From positions 1-43,149 of the forward strand of contig CANLGL010000048.1 in the NCBI GenBank assembly GCA_947490345.1: 43,149 bases of DNA, given 5' to 3'. The notes beneath the pieces are model-generated. The model worked only from the letters and a program-made list of their open reading frames with translations, searched no databases and had not been told where the DNA came from. The translations under genes were made by a program, and so were the position numbers. This stretch comes from Deltaproteobacteria bacterium. Lineage in GTDB: Bacteria; Myxococcota_A; UBA796; SXON01. Every line of letters begins with the position of its first letter. The stretch's first letter is position 1. Of this stretch, positions 1 through 9,217 are shown one piece after another.

Positions 1-10
1 CGGCGGCGGC

Positions 11-282
11 GGCAGGTGCGACCGAAGTCGCAGGGTGAGCCACCACCGAGCGACTTCGGTCGCAGTGGCGCCGACTTCGGTCGCGGCGGCGGCGAGTGTG
101 GCGTGCTGGCGGAACCAGTCGCGGCGCTGCCTTACGGATCAACGCCGTGAATATCTCAGCGGCCGTGGTGCGGCTCTCGGCAGGTGCGACCGAAGTCGCA
201 GGGTGAGCCACCAGCGAGCGACTTCGGTCGCAGTGGCGCCGACTTCGGTCGCGGCGGCGGCGGGTGCGACCGAAGTCGCAGG
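11..282. repeat. Interspersed inverted-repeat array, 14-bp core
   Basis: The core GCGACCGAAGTCGC and its reverse complement recur at 18-31 (forward), 50-63 (reverse), 72-84 (reverse, first base changed), 186-199, 218-231, 240-252 and 266-279. They sit in an 84-bp direct repeat, 11-94 and 179-262, differing at one position. The left edge of the window starts with the same GCG-rich flank, so the array probably continues upstream. The core is itself an imperfect palindrome and neighbouring opposite copies could pair into long hairpins, as in REP/BIME elements. A reading frame crosses the array (35-370) but its protein is only the translated repeat plus a basic tail, so I do not treat it as a gene. 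Confidence 0.75.
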
Positions 283-496
283 GGCGGCGACGAAGAAGCG
301 AGACGCGAAGCGCCTCGTCGGTAGGCTCAAGAAGCCCGGCTACAACGTCGCGCTACCGGTCGCGGCCTGAGCGCCCAGCTCCGAGCCAACGGTGCTGTTT
401 CTTGATAGTTACGCATGCCGTCGCGACGCGCCGGCTCCCAGAGCCATGAAACGTAGAGCGGCATGGGGGACTGCGGTGAGGGGGAGAGGGCCACGT

Positions 497-521
497 CCCG
501 CCGCGTTATCAACGCGGCGGG
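497..521. other. Perfect 11-bp hairpin
   Basis: An 11-base arm (497-507) and its exact complement (511-521) are separated by three bases. There is no T-run after it. The stretch 283-610 otherwise holds no gene that I can support; this hairpin and a second one at 572-600 are its only structure. It could be a Rho-independent-like end of a gene beyond the left edge or another REP-type element. Confidence 0.5.
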
Positions 522-571
522 CGCCGGAGGCCGGAAAGCGAAGCTTGGAGGCCGGAGGGAATGGCCCGGTA

Positions 572-600
572 GGGGGAGAGGGCGGCGAGCTCTCTCCCCC
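572..600. other. 9-bp hairpin upstream of the TPR gene
   Basis: GGGGGAGAG (572-580) pairs with CTCTCCCCC (592-600) across an 11-base loop. No T-tract follows. It lies just before the probable promoter of the gene at 623, so it may insulate that gene from upstream transcription. Confidence 0.4.
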
Positions 601-610
601 CGTTACATGA

Positions 611-616
611 TAGACT
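611..616 (+). promoter_or_regulatory. Probable -10 element, TAGACT
   Basis: TAGACT ends six bases before the GTG start at 623 and no Shine-Dalgarno sequence fits between them. That geometry suggests a leaderless mRNA. I see no convincing -35 hexamer. Confidence 0.35.
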
Positions 617-622
617 AGGGTC

Positions 623-3388
623 GTGCCTTCGCCCCTTCCGCCGCAGTTGCCCCCGGACATCGAGCGTCGCCGCGAGCGCGCTGTTCAGGCGCTCTCAGGC
701 CGTGGCGATGCCGTGGGCGTGCTCAGGTTGGTGACTGCGTGGAGCGCCGAAGCGCCGCCAACGCTGCCAGCGCGCGTCGCCGCCGGCCGGGCGCTCCTGG
801 ACCTCAAACAGGTCGATCGGGCGTTGGCACGCGCGCGCGAGGCGGTGGAGGTCGCCCCGAGCGATCGGGCTGCGCTCCGCCTGCTGGCGGAGGCCTACCT
901 CGAACGCGGCTGGCCGATGCGAGCGCGTTCGGTGCTGGAAACCCTGAGGGTGGCCGGCGACGACGTCTCCGAGCTGCTCCAGCGCTCGACGCAGGAGCCC
1001 CCGCGCCCCGAAACCACGGCCGGCGCCGTGGAAGCCGGGGGCGATTTCTCCGCCCGGCTCACCCTGGCAGAGCAGTTCCTCGCCGCTGGCGCGCTCGCAC
1101 GCGCCGGGGTGCTCTTGACGCGCCTCGGGAACGAGCAGCCGAAAAACGGCCGAGTCCTCGGCCTGCGCTGGGCGCTCGCGGGTGACTTCCGAGGGAGCGA
1201 GCCCATCGAGCTTCAGGTCAAGCGCGCGCTCCCGGCGATCCTGGAGCTTGACTCCGTCCCCGCAGAAAGCGAGCACACCGAGAGCCTCGGCGACACGGGC
1301 GACGTTCTTCTGGAGCCGCTGGCGGGCGAGGCGCCGTTCCCTTCACTCTTCAAGGCCCCCGCCGAGGCCGCCACGCCGATCCCACCGGGGGAGGCGGGCG
1401 AGGACGAAGAACGCACCGCACACTCGGATGTGGCGGCGCCTGCCCCGCTGCAGAGTGTGAGCGGCGGCGGACCCGGTGACACCCAGATCCTGATGGTCGT
1501 GGGCGAGGGCGAGCACGGTCCCCTGCACCGCAAGCGGGACGCCGGGGATCGGGTGCTGAACCTCAGGGACTGGCAGGCGTCGATGGGCGTGGATCCAGTG
1601 GCATCCGATCTCGATGAAATCGAGCATTCGGAGAGCTGGCGGAGTCAAGGCGGAACCCCCCTGGTCGAGGCGGCGCCGCCGCCGCCGCCGCCGGAGCGGC
1701 GAACCGACTCCTACCAGCCCCCGATCGAAGTGATCGAGAAGCACCCCATCCCGATTCGGCCAGCGCCGCGGCCGCGAGCTCCCGAACTCCCGGGGCCGCC
1801 GGCGCGAGGGCTGGTGCTGCGCGTCCTGCTCGGAAGCGCGCTGCTGATCGGCATGGGCCTGGTCTTGGTGGTCCTGGGCATGCTCATCGCCCGGGCCAGC
1901 GGCCTTTTGGACGCGGCACGCGCCAGTGTCGACGTCGGTCGCGTCCTGGCCTCGGCGGACTATCCGGCGCTCGTGGAGGCCGAAGCCCGACTGGCGGAGC
2001 ACGCCGAGGGCCCGGTGGAAGCGACGGAGCTGGCGCGCCTGCGCATGGTCATCTGGTCCGAGTTCCGCGGCGACCACGCTCTCCAGGAGCAGGTGGATGC
2101 CTTGCTCGCAGAGCCACAGGGCATCGACCCCAACCGCCTCGCGTACCTGCGGGCCGCCGAGCTTCTGGCCTTTCGGAATCCAGCCTCGGCCCTCGCGGCG
2201 ATCGGCCGGGAGCCGCCGGCCGACGACGAGGCGCGGCTGCTGCTCGCGCGGATCCACGCCCAACTTGGGGACGCCGACGCCGCGATGGGCGACCTCGCGG
2301 GGCTCGCCGGCCCCGACGAGCCCCGCTATCGACTCGGGCGCGCCCAGGTGCTGATGGCGCTCGGACAACGGGCGGAGGCCCGCGCGATCATCACGCTCTT
2401 CCTCTCGGTGGCGCCCAACCACGTGCAAGCCCGCTTGCTTGAGTTGCAACTACGCGAGGGCACCCCGGCGGAGCGTGCGGCGGCGGCCGATGTCTTCCGC
2501 AAAACGTACGGCGCCCTCGGGTTGTCGCCGCGGCAGGTAGGCGAGGCCGCTTGGGTCGAGGCGAAGGCGTGGTTGGACGGGGGTCACCGCGACCGCGCGC
2601 TCCGCGCCGCCGCGCAAGGCGTCGCGCGCGACGGCACCAACGCCGACCTGCTCATGCTCCTGGCTTCCGAAGACGTGGTCCAGTCAGACTTTCTGTTGGC
2701 GGCTCGCAAACTCCAAACCCTGGCCGAGATGTACCGGGCGGATCCCGCCGTGCAGCAGGCCTTGGTCCTGGTGCTTTTGGAGCTTGACCGCGTGGTCGAA
2801 GCCCACGCCGTTGCCCGGGTCGCGAATCCGCCGCTCCGCGAGGACCTGGTTGCGCTGGTGTACGGGTGGTCCGGTCAGGCCGGGGCGCCCGACGTCAACT
2901 CCATCCCTGGCAACACGCCGATCGGCGCCTGGGCGCGTGCACTTCTGGCGGTCAACGCGCGCCGGGAGGACGCCGCGGCGGTCGCCGACCTGGCCGTGGC
3001 CGCGCTCGAGGCGTCCGAGGACGCCGGGCTGAGGCGGCTGGCCCCCCGCGCCAGGGTTCTGGCCGCCACCCAGCGGATCGAGCCGGTAGCTGGGGTGGAG
3101 CTTGCGGCGCTCCGGCGCAGTGGCCTCGCCGACGCCGCGGCCCACGTCTACCTGGGTCGTTACCTCGAACGGAACGGACAGCGCTTGTTGGCTGCACAAC
3201 ACTTCGACCGGGCCGCCGACCTCGAGCCCGAACTCGGACTTGCGCTCTACGAACGCGGGCGTTTTTACGCGGATGCGCGGGGGGGCGACCAGCGCTCCAC
3301 CGAGGCGTGGGGCGGCTATCTGGAGCTGGCACCGACGGGGCCGCGTGCAGACCGCGCGCGTGGCCTGCCGGCACCCACGCCCGGCTGA
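623..3388 (+). CDS. TPR-repeat membrane protein
   Basis: The 921-aa protein starts at GTG. Residues about 40-115 form helical TPR-like pairs, followed by an acidic/Pro-rich low-complexity linker that includes seven consecutive prolines near residue 350. A single transmembrane segment lies at about residues 395-425 and long TPR-like helical repeats fill about 440-910. Known roles of TPR proteins are protein-protein scaffolding; no catalytic motif is visible. The topology suggests a cytoplasmic N-terminal half and a periplasmic TPR half, or the reverse. It ends six bases from the end of the convergent gene at 3395. The function is unknown; similar proteins in Myxococcota are usually left as TPR proteins. 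Confidence 0.8.
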   Translation: MPSPLPPQLPPDIERRRERAVQALSGRGDAVGVLRLVTAWSAEAPPTLPARVAAGRALLDLKQVDRALARAREAVEVAPSDRAALRLLAEAYLERGWPMRARSVLETLRVAGDDVSELLQRSTQEPPRPETTAGAVEAGGDFSARLTLAEQFLAAGALARAGVLLTRLGNEQPKNGRVLGLRWALAGDFRGSEPIELQVKRALPAILELDSVPAESEHTESLGDTGDVLLEPLAGEAPFPSLFKAPAEAATPIPPGEAGEDEERTAHSDVAAPAPLQSVSGGGPGDTQILMVVGEGEHGPLHRKRDAGDRVLNLRDWQASMGVDPVASDLDEIEHSESWRSQGGTPLVEAAPPPPPPERRTDSYQPPIEVIEKHPIPIRPAPRPRAPELPGPPARGLVLRVLLGSALLIGMGLVLVVLGMLIARASGLLDAARASVDVGRVLASADYPALVEAEARLAEHAEGPVEATELARLRMVIWSEFRGDHALQEQVDALLAEPQGIDPNRLAYLRAAELLAFRNPASALAAIGREPPADDEARLLLARIHAQLGDADAAMGDLAGLAGPDEPRYRLGRAQVLMALGQRAEARAIITLFLSVAPNHVQARLLELQLREGTPAERAAAADVFRKTYGALGLSPRQVGEAAWVEAKAWLDGGHRDRALRAAAQGVARDGTNADLLMLLASEDVVQSDFLLAARKLQTLAEMYRADPAVQQALVLVLLELDRVVEAHAVARVANPPLREDLVALVYGWSGQAGAPDVNSIPGNTPIGAWARALLAVNARREDAAAVADLAVAALEASEDAGLRRLAPRARVLAATQRIEPVAGVELAALRRSGLADAAAHVYLGRYLERNGQRLLAAQHFDRAADLEPELGLALYERGRFYADARGGDQRSTEAWGGYLELAPTGPRADRARGLPAPTPG

Positions 3389-3394
3389 TCTGAG

Positions 3395-4987
3395 CTAGTC
3401 GGCCAGCCGGTAGACCACGAGGTCGACGCCCTTGGCGCTGTGCGTCCGCGACAACTCCCGGCCCGGATGCTCACTGAGCCATCGCCCCACGGCGCCGTCG
3501 ACCCCGGGTCCTTCGAAGGCCACGAGCACGCTGAATGCGGAGGGCGGCCAGTGCTCATCGAAGAGCGGCCCGACAAAGACCGGCGGGGCGTTGTCGCCGA
3601 CCCGGCGCAGGTTCACCGTTGCCCAATCCCAGTGGCCATCCACCGCGGCGGCGGCGATCGACAGGTGCCCGAACCCCGGCCAGTTGGGGTCCCCCGGCAC
3701 CAGGAGGCCGACGGTACCCCGGTCGCCCTGGGCTGCCTTCAGCGCATGAGCCCCCGGTTCGAGGGCCCAGGCGCTCGGGTCGAAGGGCGAGGGAAACCAG
3801 AACTCGCGGGCGATCGGGTAGTGCGCCGACTGGAGCCCGGAGACGGGGTGGGCATAGTCCTGTCGGTGGCCGGCACGCCCTGGCCGGAAGCGGTCGGCGC
3901 TGGCCCAGACCCGCGGCGCGGCGACGCCGAGCACGAGGAGCAGTCCGGCCGGGTGCCGGGCCAGCGGCAGAACCAACGCACACGCCAGGAGCAACGCCGG
4001 CAGCGCGTATCGGTCGACCTGAAGGGCCAGTCGTGACAGGACGAGGACCCCGCCGACCGCAGCCGCGACGACGACGGCCGTCGGCAGCCGATCGCGAGCG
4101 CGGATGCAGCCGATCAGAGCCCCGAGAAGCAAAAGGAGCACTCCCGGGCCGCTCAACGCCTGCCACAGCGTGACCCAGTAGTACGGGTGCACCCCGGCGG
4201 CGGTGGTGTCGGTGATGCTGCCCGATTGCCCGGCCAGCGCGGCCACGTCGTTGGAGACGGAAAAGTACGCGCGGACGCTGCCTAGGTGGGTGGCGTACCA
4301 CAGGCCCGCCACAACGGCGAAGGCGCCGACCGCCCTCGCGAGCCCTCGCCACTCAGCGCGGTCGCGCCGGGCGAGCATCGTCGCCCCGAGGATCACTGCC
4401 CCACCGACGAGGAAAAGCGGCCCGGTGTACTTGGTTCCAAACGCCATTCCCATCGCGACGCCGAAGCCGATTGCGTTACGACGAACCGCGAGCCCTCCGG
4501 GTGCCACCGCCCAACTGATGGCCTGAAGCGCCGCCACCCCGACGAAGAGGTCGCGTGAGTACTGCTCCGCTCCACTCCACAGCATCGGGCTGCCCAGCAA
4601 AAACGCGAAGGCGCCCACCGCCGCAACCGGGCCGTCCGTGAAGCGCCTCGCCAGGCGCACGTAGGCGTCAAACGCCGCTACGAGGGCAACGCCGACCGTC
4701 AGCCACACTGCCCGCGGATCGCCGCCGGTCAGCACCAAGACCACCCAGCCGGGCACCGCGCCCAGCGGCGGGTGCGGCGCCAAGAGGGCCCACCACGAGG
4801 TCAGCGCCCGCACCGGCTCCCCATCCAGCACCAGCTGCGCCAGCCGCAGCTCGGTGCTGATCAGGTGTGGGGCGTCGGCCTCGCCGATGCGCCCGGCCAC
4901 GCCGAGCGTCAGCGCCACCAGGGCGGCGCCCGCCACCCCGAGCGTCCAGGCGGTCGCTACGACCAGGCGGGGATGGCGCGGCACCAC
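3395..4987 (-). CDS. GT-C-type polytopic membrane protein, possible glycosyltransferase
   Basis: The 530-aa protein begins at GTG with a transmembrane helix, followed by the acidic pair region EADAPHL near residue 37, as in the first periplasmic loop of PMT/ArnT-like (GT39/GT83) enzymes. About ten hydrophobic segments follow, and the C-terminal third is a soluble domain. A motif resembling the family signature is EQYSRDLF, with AFGTKYTGPLF further on. Members transfer sugars from polyprenyl-phosphate carriers on the outer face of the membrane. The assignment rests on topology and the acidic loop, not on a full motif match. It is divergent from the gene at 5027 across only 39 bp. Confidence 0.6.
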   Translation of the reverse strand: MVPRHPRLVVATAWTLGVAGAALVALTLGVAGRIGEADAPHLISTELRLAQLVLDGEPVRALTSWWALLAPHPPLGAVPGWVVLVLTGGDPRAVWLTVGVALVAAFDAYVRLARRFTDGPVAAVGAFAFLLGSPMLWSGAEQYSRDLFVGVAALQAISWAVAPGGLAVRRNAIGFGVAMGMAFGTKYTGPLFLVGGAVILGATMLARRDRAEWRGLARAVGAFAVVAGLWYATHLGSVRAYFSVSNDVAALAGQSGSITDTTAAGVHPYYWVTLWQALSGPGVLLLLLGALIGCIRARDRLPTAVVVAAAVGGVLVLSRLALQVDRYALPALLLACALVLPLARHPAGLLLVLGVAAPRVWASADRFRPGRAGHRQDYAHPVSGLQSAHYPIAREFWFPSPFDPSAWALEPGAHALKAAQGDRGTVGLLVPGDPNWPGFGHLSIAAAAVDGHWDWATVNLRRVGDNAPPVFVGPLFDEHWPPSAFSVLVAFEGPGVDGAVGRWLSEHPGRELSRTHSAKGVDLVVYRLAD

Positions 4988-4992
4988 GGCGG

Positions 4993-5018
4993 GGTATCAT
5001 GGAACAGAATCGGATACC
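4993..5018. promoter_or_regulatory. Inverted repeat in the divergent intergenic gap
   Basis: GGTATC (4993-4998) and GATACC (5013-5018) are complementary half-sites 14 bases apart, in the 39-bp gap between divergent genes at 4987 and 5027. TATCAT at 4995-5000 could serve as a -10 for the rightward gene. This may be an operator shared by both genes; the half-sites are short, so chance is possible. Confidence 0.3.
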
Positions 5019-5026
5019 GGGCACCA

Positions 5027-7069
5027 ATGGACAGCCCAGCGCCGGCCCGCTCGTCAACCACTCGCTTCCTGCGCGGGTGCGCGTGGGCGGTCGGCGCGGC
5101 GGGCCTGTTGTCGCTCGGCGCAGGCGGGGGCATCTGGTGGTGGTTGCAGCGGGCCGAGGAAGCGGCGCTCGCCGCTCAGGCCACCGCCGCCGAAGCGGCG
5201 TTTGCGCCGGCCCGCGCCCGCCTCGCCGCCGACGCCACCGACGACATCGACATCGACAAGACGATCCGCGTGCTCCACCAGGTGGACCAGTCGATGCGCC
5301 ATCAGGAGGACCTCCACACCTTCCTCGCGTCGGTGGCCGCGGAGGATTGGCGCGGCGTGCCCCGCGAGGTGCTCGACGCGCGCGGCAAGATCCTCGACGC
5401 GCAACTGTCCTTGTACTCGCGACAGACAGAGCTGGAGGCTCAGGAGGCAACCTGGACGTTTACTCGCGACGTCGTCCTGACCACGCTGTCCGTCGTCGCG
5501 GTGCAAGGCGAAGGCGGCATGGTGCCCGACGCGTCGTTCAAGGTCGACCGGGCCGCCGCCGAGCGCCGTCTGGAGGAGCTGCGCGCCGCCGAGGCCGATC
5601 GCCGCTCGCTCATCCGTGATGTCGACGCCAAGGAACGCGCGCTCATCGAGGCGTCCTTCGCGTATGCGACGGTGTGGGCGAAGTGGATGGAGGCCTACGA
5701 TCGGGTGTCCTACCATCGCGATCGGGCGTGGATGGCGTCGGCCAGGGAGGACTGGGCCGAGACGGAGCGCGAGGCGCGCGCGGCGATCGAGCTGGCCCCG
5801 CACGAACGTGAGGCCCACATGCTCCTGGCCCGCGCACTGCTGGCTCAGAACACGCCTGAGTCCCTGGGCCAGGCCGAAGCGATCCTCGCCCCGTTCGCGG
5901 ACGGCACCAAGCCCGGCGCGATGGCGCCCGCCCTGCTTCTGCGTGGCACCCTCCGCGAGGCGCGCGGCGACGCATCAGGAGCGGCCGACGACTTCCGCCA
6001 CGCCACCCTCGCCTACCCCACGCAGGCCGCGCGCCTGGACGACGCCCTGGACCCGTACCGGATGCGCTCATCGCTGCGCAAATCGCGCGCTGGAGCCGGC
6101 ATCGTCGAGTCGTACAGCGCCACGATGGTGGGGGCGGGCTGGTTCTCGCCGGAGCTACACCTCGCGCGCACCGCGTACGACCGCGGCGATCCTGACGCCG
6201 GGAAGGCCGCGGTCATCGACCACTTCGAGCGGCGCCGCGCGCAACGGCAGTGGGATTACATCCTCACCGACCTCACCTGGGCGGAGTCGGTGCTGGGCGA
6301 GGACTTCCGCGCGATCTTCCCCGAGGAGAGCTGGCTGGACCTCAAAGCGGAGAAGTCGCTCTTCGGCGTCGGGACCCAGCTCGTGCTCGAGGTGAACAAT
6401 CGCAGCGACCGGCCGCTGAAGAATGCCGCGTTGGTCCTGTGTGTGCGCTTCACCGACATGCTCACCGGCGACTATGTGACCTTTGCCGGAGAACGAACCG
6501 TGCCCGAGGTGGCGAAGCACGCCAAGACCTCCTTCGGCACGATCGACGTGGACACCGATGTGTTCGGCGAGCCACGCACGGAGGACGACATCGTCGAGCT
6601 GCGCGCCATCCTCGTCACGGACGACGGTGTCTTGTGGGTCGACACCGAAAAGCATGAGGCGGAGCTTCTGGCCGCCGCCAAGGAGCGCCGCCGCGTGGCG
6701 GCGCCGAAGCGCGACGAGTCGGATCGCTGGTCGCGCGTGGTCGACGATGCCGGCCGTTCGGCGACGGTTCGACGTGACGACGGACTCGTCCAGGATGCCC
6801 TGGAGATCGAGCTCCCAGCGAAGCTCGTCTGGTTGCGACCGCGCTTCACCTTGCGCTATGGAGATGCGACGATCGAAGCGGCGACCAACGTGGTGGACGG
6901 CGACAAGATCCGGCTGAGCTTCTCGGGCATCGGCGACCTGCTGAGTCGCGGGGACCCGAATCGTCAGGCTGACCTGGTCTGCGAGAGCGTTTTCGGCAAC
7001 TTCGTGTTGTCCTTCGGCCCGACGGACGAGGGCGGGTGGACGTACCTGGGCGCCCGGTCGGAGGGATAG
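5027..7069 (+). CDS. Membrane-anchored helical/TPR protein of unknown function
   Basis: I chose ATG 5027 (680 aa) because the open frame further upstream is antisense to the neighbouring gene and not protein-like, while this start gives a proper N-terminus. A signal-anchor occupies about residues 15-38, ending in a Trp-rich IWWWL stretch. Residues 40-230 are charged and probably coiled-coil, residues about 254-345 contain two or three TPR-like repeats, and residues 450-680 are beta-rich, including a segment with alternating hydrophobic residues beginning LVLEVNNRSDRPL that resembles an Ig-like or FxLYD-type domain. The bulk should be extracytoplasmic. It is six bases from hutF downstream and may be cotranscribed. 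I do not recognise the family. Confidence 0.75.
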   Translation: MDSPAPARSSTTRFLRGCAWAVGAAGLLSLGAGGGIWWWLQRAEEAALAAQATAAEAAFAPARARLAADATDDIDIDKTIRVLHQVDQSMRHQEDLHTFLASVAAEDWRGVPREVLDARGKILDAQLSLYSRQTELEAQEATWTFTRDVVLTTLSVVAVQGEGGMVPDASFKVDRAAAERRLEELRAAEADRRSLIRDVDAKERALIEASFAYATVWAKWMEAYDRVSYHRDRAWMASAREDWAETEREARAAIELAPHEREAHMLLARALLAQNTPESLGQAEAILAPFADGTKPGAMAPALLLRGTLREARGDASGAADDFRHATLAYPTQAARLDDALDPYRMRSSLRKSRAGAGIVESYSATMVGAGWFSPELHLARTAYDRGDPDAGKAAVIDHFERRRAQRQWDYILTDLTWAESVLGEDFRAIFPEESWLDLKAEKSLFGVGTQLVLEVNNRSDRPLKNAALVLCVRFTDMLTGDYVTFAGERTVPEVAKHAKTSFGTIDVDTDVFGEPRTEDDIVELRAILVTDDGVLWVDTEKHEAELLAAAKERRRVAAPKRDESDRWSRVVDDAGRSATVRRDDGLVQDALEIELPAKLVWLRPRFTLRYGDATIEAATNVVDGDKIRLSFSGIGDLLSRGDPNRQADLVCESVFGNFVLSFGPTDEGGWTYLGARSEG

Positions 7070-7075
7070 CGTAGC

Positions 7076-8428
7076 ATGGCAATGACCTGGCTCGAACCTG
7101 AGTATGTTTACGTAGATGGCGTCCTGAAGGCCGACACGGCGGTCTTGGTGTCCGCCACCGACGGCACCGGCAAGATCGTGAGCGTGGGTCGCCGCGGTCA
7201 TGACGCGTTCCCGTCCCTCGCGCTGCCGCACCGCGCCCTGTTGCCCGGCTTCGTCAACGCGCACTCCCACGCGTTCCAGCGCGGCCTCCGCGGCTGGGTC
7301 CAGCACGCGGCGCCGGGGGTCGAGGACAGCTTCTGGACCTGGCGCGAGGCGATGTATGCGCTCGCCCAACGCCTGGACCCTGAGGCCATCGAGGCGCTCT
7401 CGACGCTGGCCTTCGCCGAGATGCTCAAGGCCGGCTTCACCACTGTGGGCGAGTTCCACTACGTACACCACCAGCCCGACGGCACCCCCTACGCCGACCG
7501 CGACGAGCTCGCGATGCGGGTGGTTCACGCCGCCCGGCGCGTCGGCATGCGCATCGTCCTGCTGCGCGTCGCCTACGAGCGGTCGGGCTGGCACCAGGAG
7601 GCGAACCCTCGCCAGGCCCGCTTCATCGACCGGCACCCCGACCACGTCATCGCCTCGTGGGAGCGGCTTCGTTCGCACGGCATCGACGTGGGCGTGGCCC
7701 CTCACAGCGTCCGCGCCTGCTCTGCGGACTGGTTGCGCTCATTGACGCGCGTGCCGTCGATCGTGCACGCCCACGTTGACGAGCAGCCGGCCGAGGTCGA
7801 ACAGTGCCTCGCCGAGAACCACAAGCGCCCGCTGGAAGTCTTCGCCGACGCGGGTCTGCTCACCAATCGGTTCACCGCCGTACACCTCACCCATCCCGAC
7901 GCCCACGAGCTCGCCCTCCTCCACGAATCGCACGCCAATGTGTGCGCTTGCCCCACCACCGAACTCGACCTGGGCGACGGCTTCTTCCCCGCCTGGCAGG
8001 TGACCACTCCGGTGTGCATCGGCACCGATTCGCACGCCAGCATCGACCCCTTCGCGGAGATGCGCGGGCTGGAGTGGCACAGCCGCGCCGTCCTCGGCCG
8101 TCGGAACGTCACCCCCCACTCCGGAATCGATGGCCTCGCCGCCGCCCTCATCGATCGGGGCACGCGCAACGGCATGCACGCGCTGGGCCTCGAGGGGGGC
8201 ACCATTCACACCGGCAGCCCCGCCGACATGGTCGCCATCGACCTCCGCCGCGTCGAGTTCGCCGCCTCGCGCGTGCTTCCGGCGTTGGTTTTCAACGGCA
8301 GCGCCGCCGCGGTGACCGACGTCTGGGTCGGCGGCCGCCACGTCATCAAGGACGGTCACATCCCGGGCGGCGAGGCCATCGCGCTGGAGGCGGAGCGCGC
8401 CATCCGGCGGATGGCGATCCATGGGTGA
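7076..8428 (+). CDS. hutF: Formimidoylglutamate deiminase
   Basis: HutF hydrolyses N-formimidoyl-L-glutamate to N-formyl-L-glutamate and ammonia in the five-step histidine degradation route. The 450-aa length is normal. Amidohydrolase metal ligands are visible: HSH near residue 62-64 (NAHSHAFQRG), a His in HAHVDEQ, a His in HLTHPD and an Asp in GTDSHASIDP. The DSFWTWREAMY segment near residue 85 is typical of HutF rather than of guanine deaminases. A GAGGGA sequence at 7061-7066 is well placed for the ATG at 7076. No hutH, hutU or hutI lies in the window. A closely related amidohydrolase is the only reasonable alternative. Confidence 0.88.
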   Translation: MAMTWLEPEYVYVDGVLKADTAVLVSATDGTGKIVSVGRRGHDAFPSLALPHRALLPGFVNAHSHAFQRGLRGWVQHAAPGVEDSFWTWREAMYALAQRLDPEAIEALSTLAFAEMLKAGFTTVGEFHYVHHQPDGTPYADRDELAMRVVHAARRVGMRIVLLRVAYERSGWHQEANPRQARFIDRHPDHVIASWERLRSHGIDVGVAPHSVRACSADWLRSLTRVPSIVHAHVDEQPAEVEQCLAENHKRPLEVFADAGLLTNRFTAVHLTHPDAHELALLHESHANVCACPTTELDLGDGFFPAWQVTTPVCIGTDSHASIDPFAEMRGLEWHSRAVLGRRNVTPHSGIDGLAAALIDRGTRNGMHALGLEGGTIHTGSPADMVAIDLRRVEFAASRVLPALVFNGSAAAVTDVWVGGRHVIKDGHIPGGEAIALEAERAIRRMAIHG

Positions 8429-8489
8429 GGCCTTGATGCGTAGACCCGCAGCTAGCGTTCTGGTAGGGTGAGCCTCCCCGGAAGTTCCC

Positions 8490-9110
8490 TTGCCCATCTT
8501 CACGTTTTTCTTTCCCGTCCTGGACGCCCTGGAGCGCGGCGTGGTCATCCGCACGGCGGTCGCAGTGGTGGTTCGTGTTGCGGGTGTCTTGATGATGTTG
8601 GGCGGCTTGGTCACGACTGTCCTGGTGGGAAAGTACGCCTTTCAGGCTGGTGATGACGCAGTCACGTTTGCCGGGTTGCTGGTTGCGCTGATTGTCTTTG
8701 TCGGTCTGTTGTGCGTTTCCCAAGTCTACTTTTACCGGGCTGCGGCGATCTCCCGCCTCCCGGACTCGCCGTTCACGGTGATGCCGGTGGTCTCCATTCT
8801 GCTTCGGCTGGCGGGTGAGGTGTACGCATTGCTATGCGTGATTGGCGGGGTTGGCGGATGCTTGTTCACCTGGATCGTCGGGTTGGGCCCGGGCCGAATT
8901 CTCCGAGAGTTCGGTGGGTTCCTGCCCTCGGCGGACAGCGGCGATGGCTTCTTGGGCGGCCTGATGTTCCTGCTCTACCTGTCTTCCGTCGGGTGTTGGG
9001 TGCTGATCTCCAGTTACTTCTTCGCGGAAGTGACGCTCGTGGCAAGCGACATCGCGACGAACGTCCGAGTGCTGGCCCGCCAACGCGACCCGGATCGGAC
9101 GAATCCTTGA
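8490..9110 (+). CDS. Small polytopic membrane protein
   Basis: The 206-aa protein probably starts at TTG 8490, preceded by GGAAG five to six bases away. It has about four hydrophobic segments (near residues 22-50, 55-80, 95-135 and 150-180). TAGCGT at 8453-8458 is a candidate -10. The protein is probably in the inner membrane; no motif assigns a function. Its codon use has less extreme third-position GC than its neighbours, with many TTG and GTT codons, which could indicate a different history. Confidence 0.65.
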   Translation: MPIFTFFFPVLDALERGVVIRTAVAVVVRVAGVLMMLGGLVTTVLVGKYAFQAGDDAVTFAGLLVALIVFVGLLCVSQVYFYRAAAISRLPDSPFTVMPVVSILLRLAGEVYALLCVIGGVGGCLFTWIVGLGPGRILREFGGFLPSADSGDGFLGGLMFLLYLSSVGCWVLISSYFFAEVTLVASDIATNVRVLARQRDPDRTNP

Positions 9111-9217
9111 CTGCGCCCGTCATCGGCGACACGGGTCGGTCCCGTCGAAGCTGTCAGCATTGACCGACGCCGCGCTGGGAGTTGTAGCCGGCGCTCACCG
9201 GCTCGGAGGGGACACGC

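Noticed and set aside
35..370. Plus-strand 111-aa frame through the repeat array
   Set aside because: Most of it is a translation of the 84-bp repeat. The basic C-terminal tail could be a transposase remnant, but nothing recognisable supports it.
1343..7705. Long minus-strand frames opposite the TPR, membrane and HutF genes (1343-2449, 6155-7705)
   Set aside because: They have His/Arg/Gln-rich shadow composition with no motif, and the opposite strands encode clear proteins.
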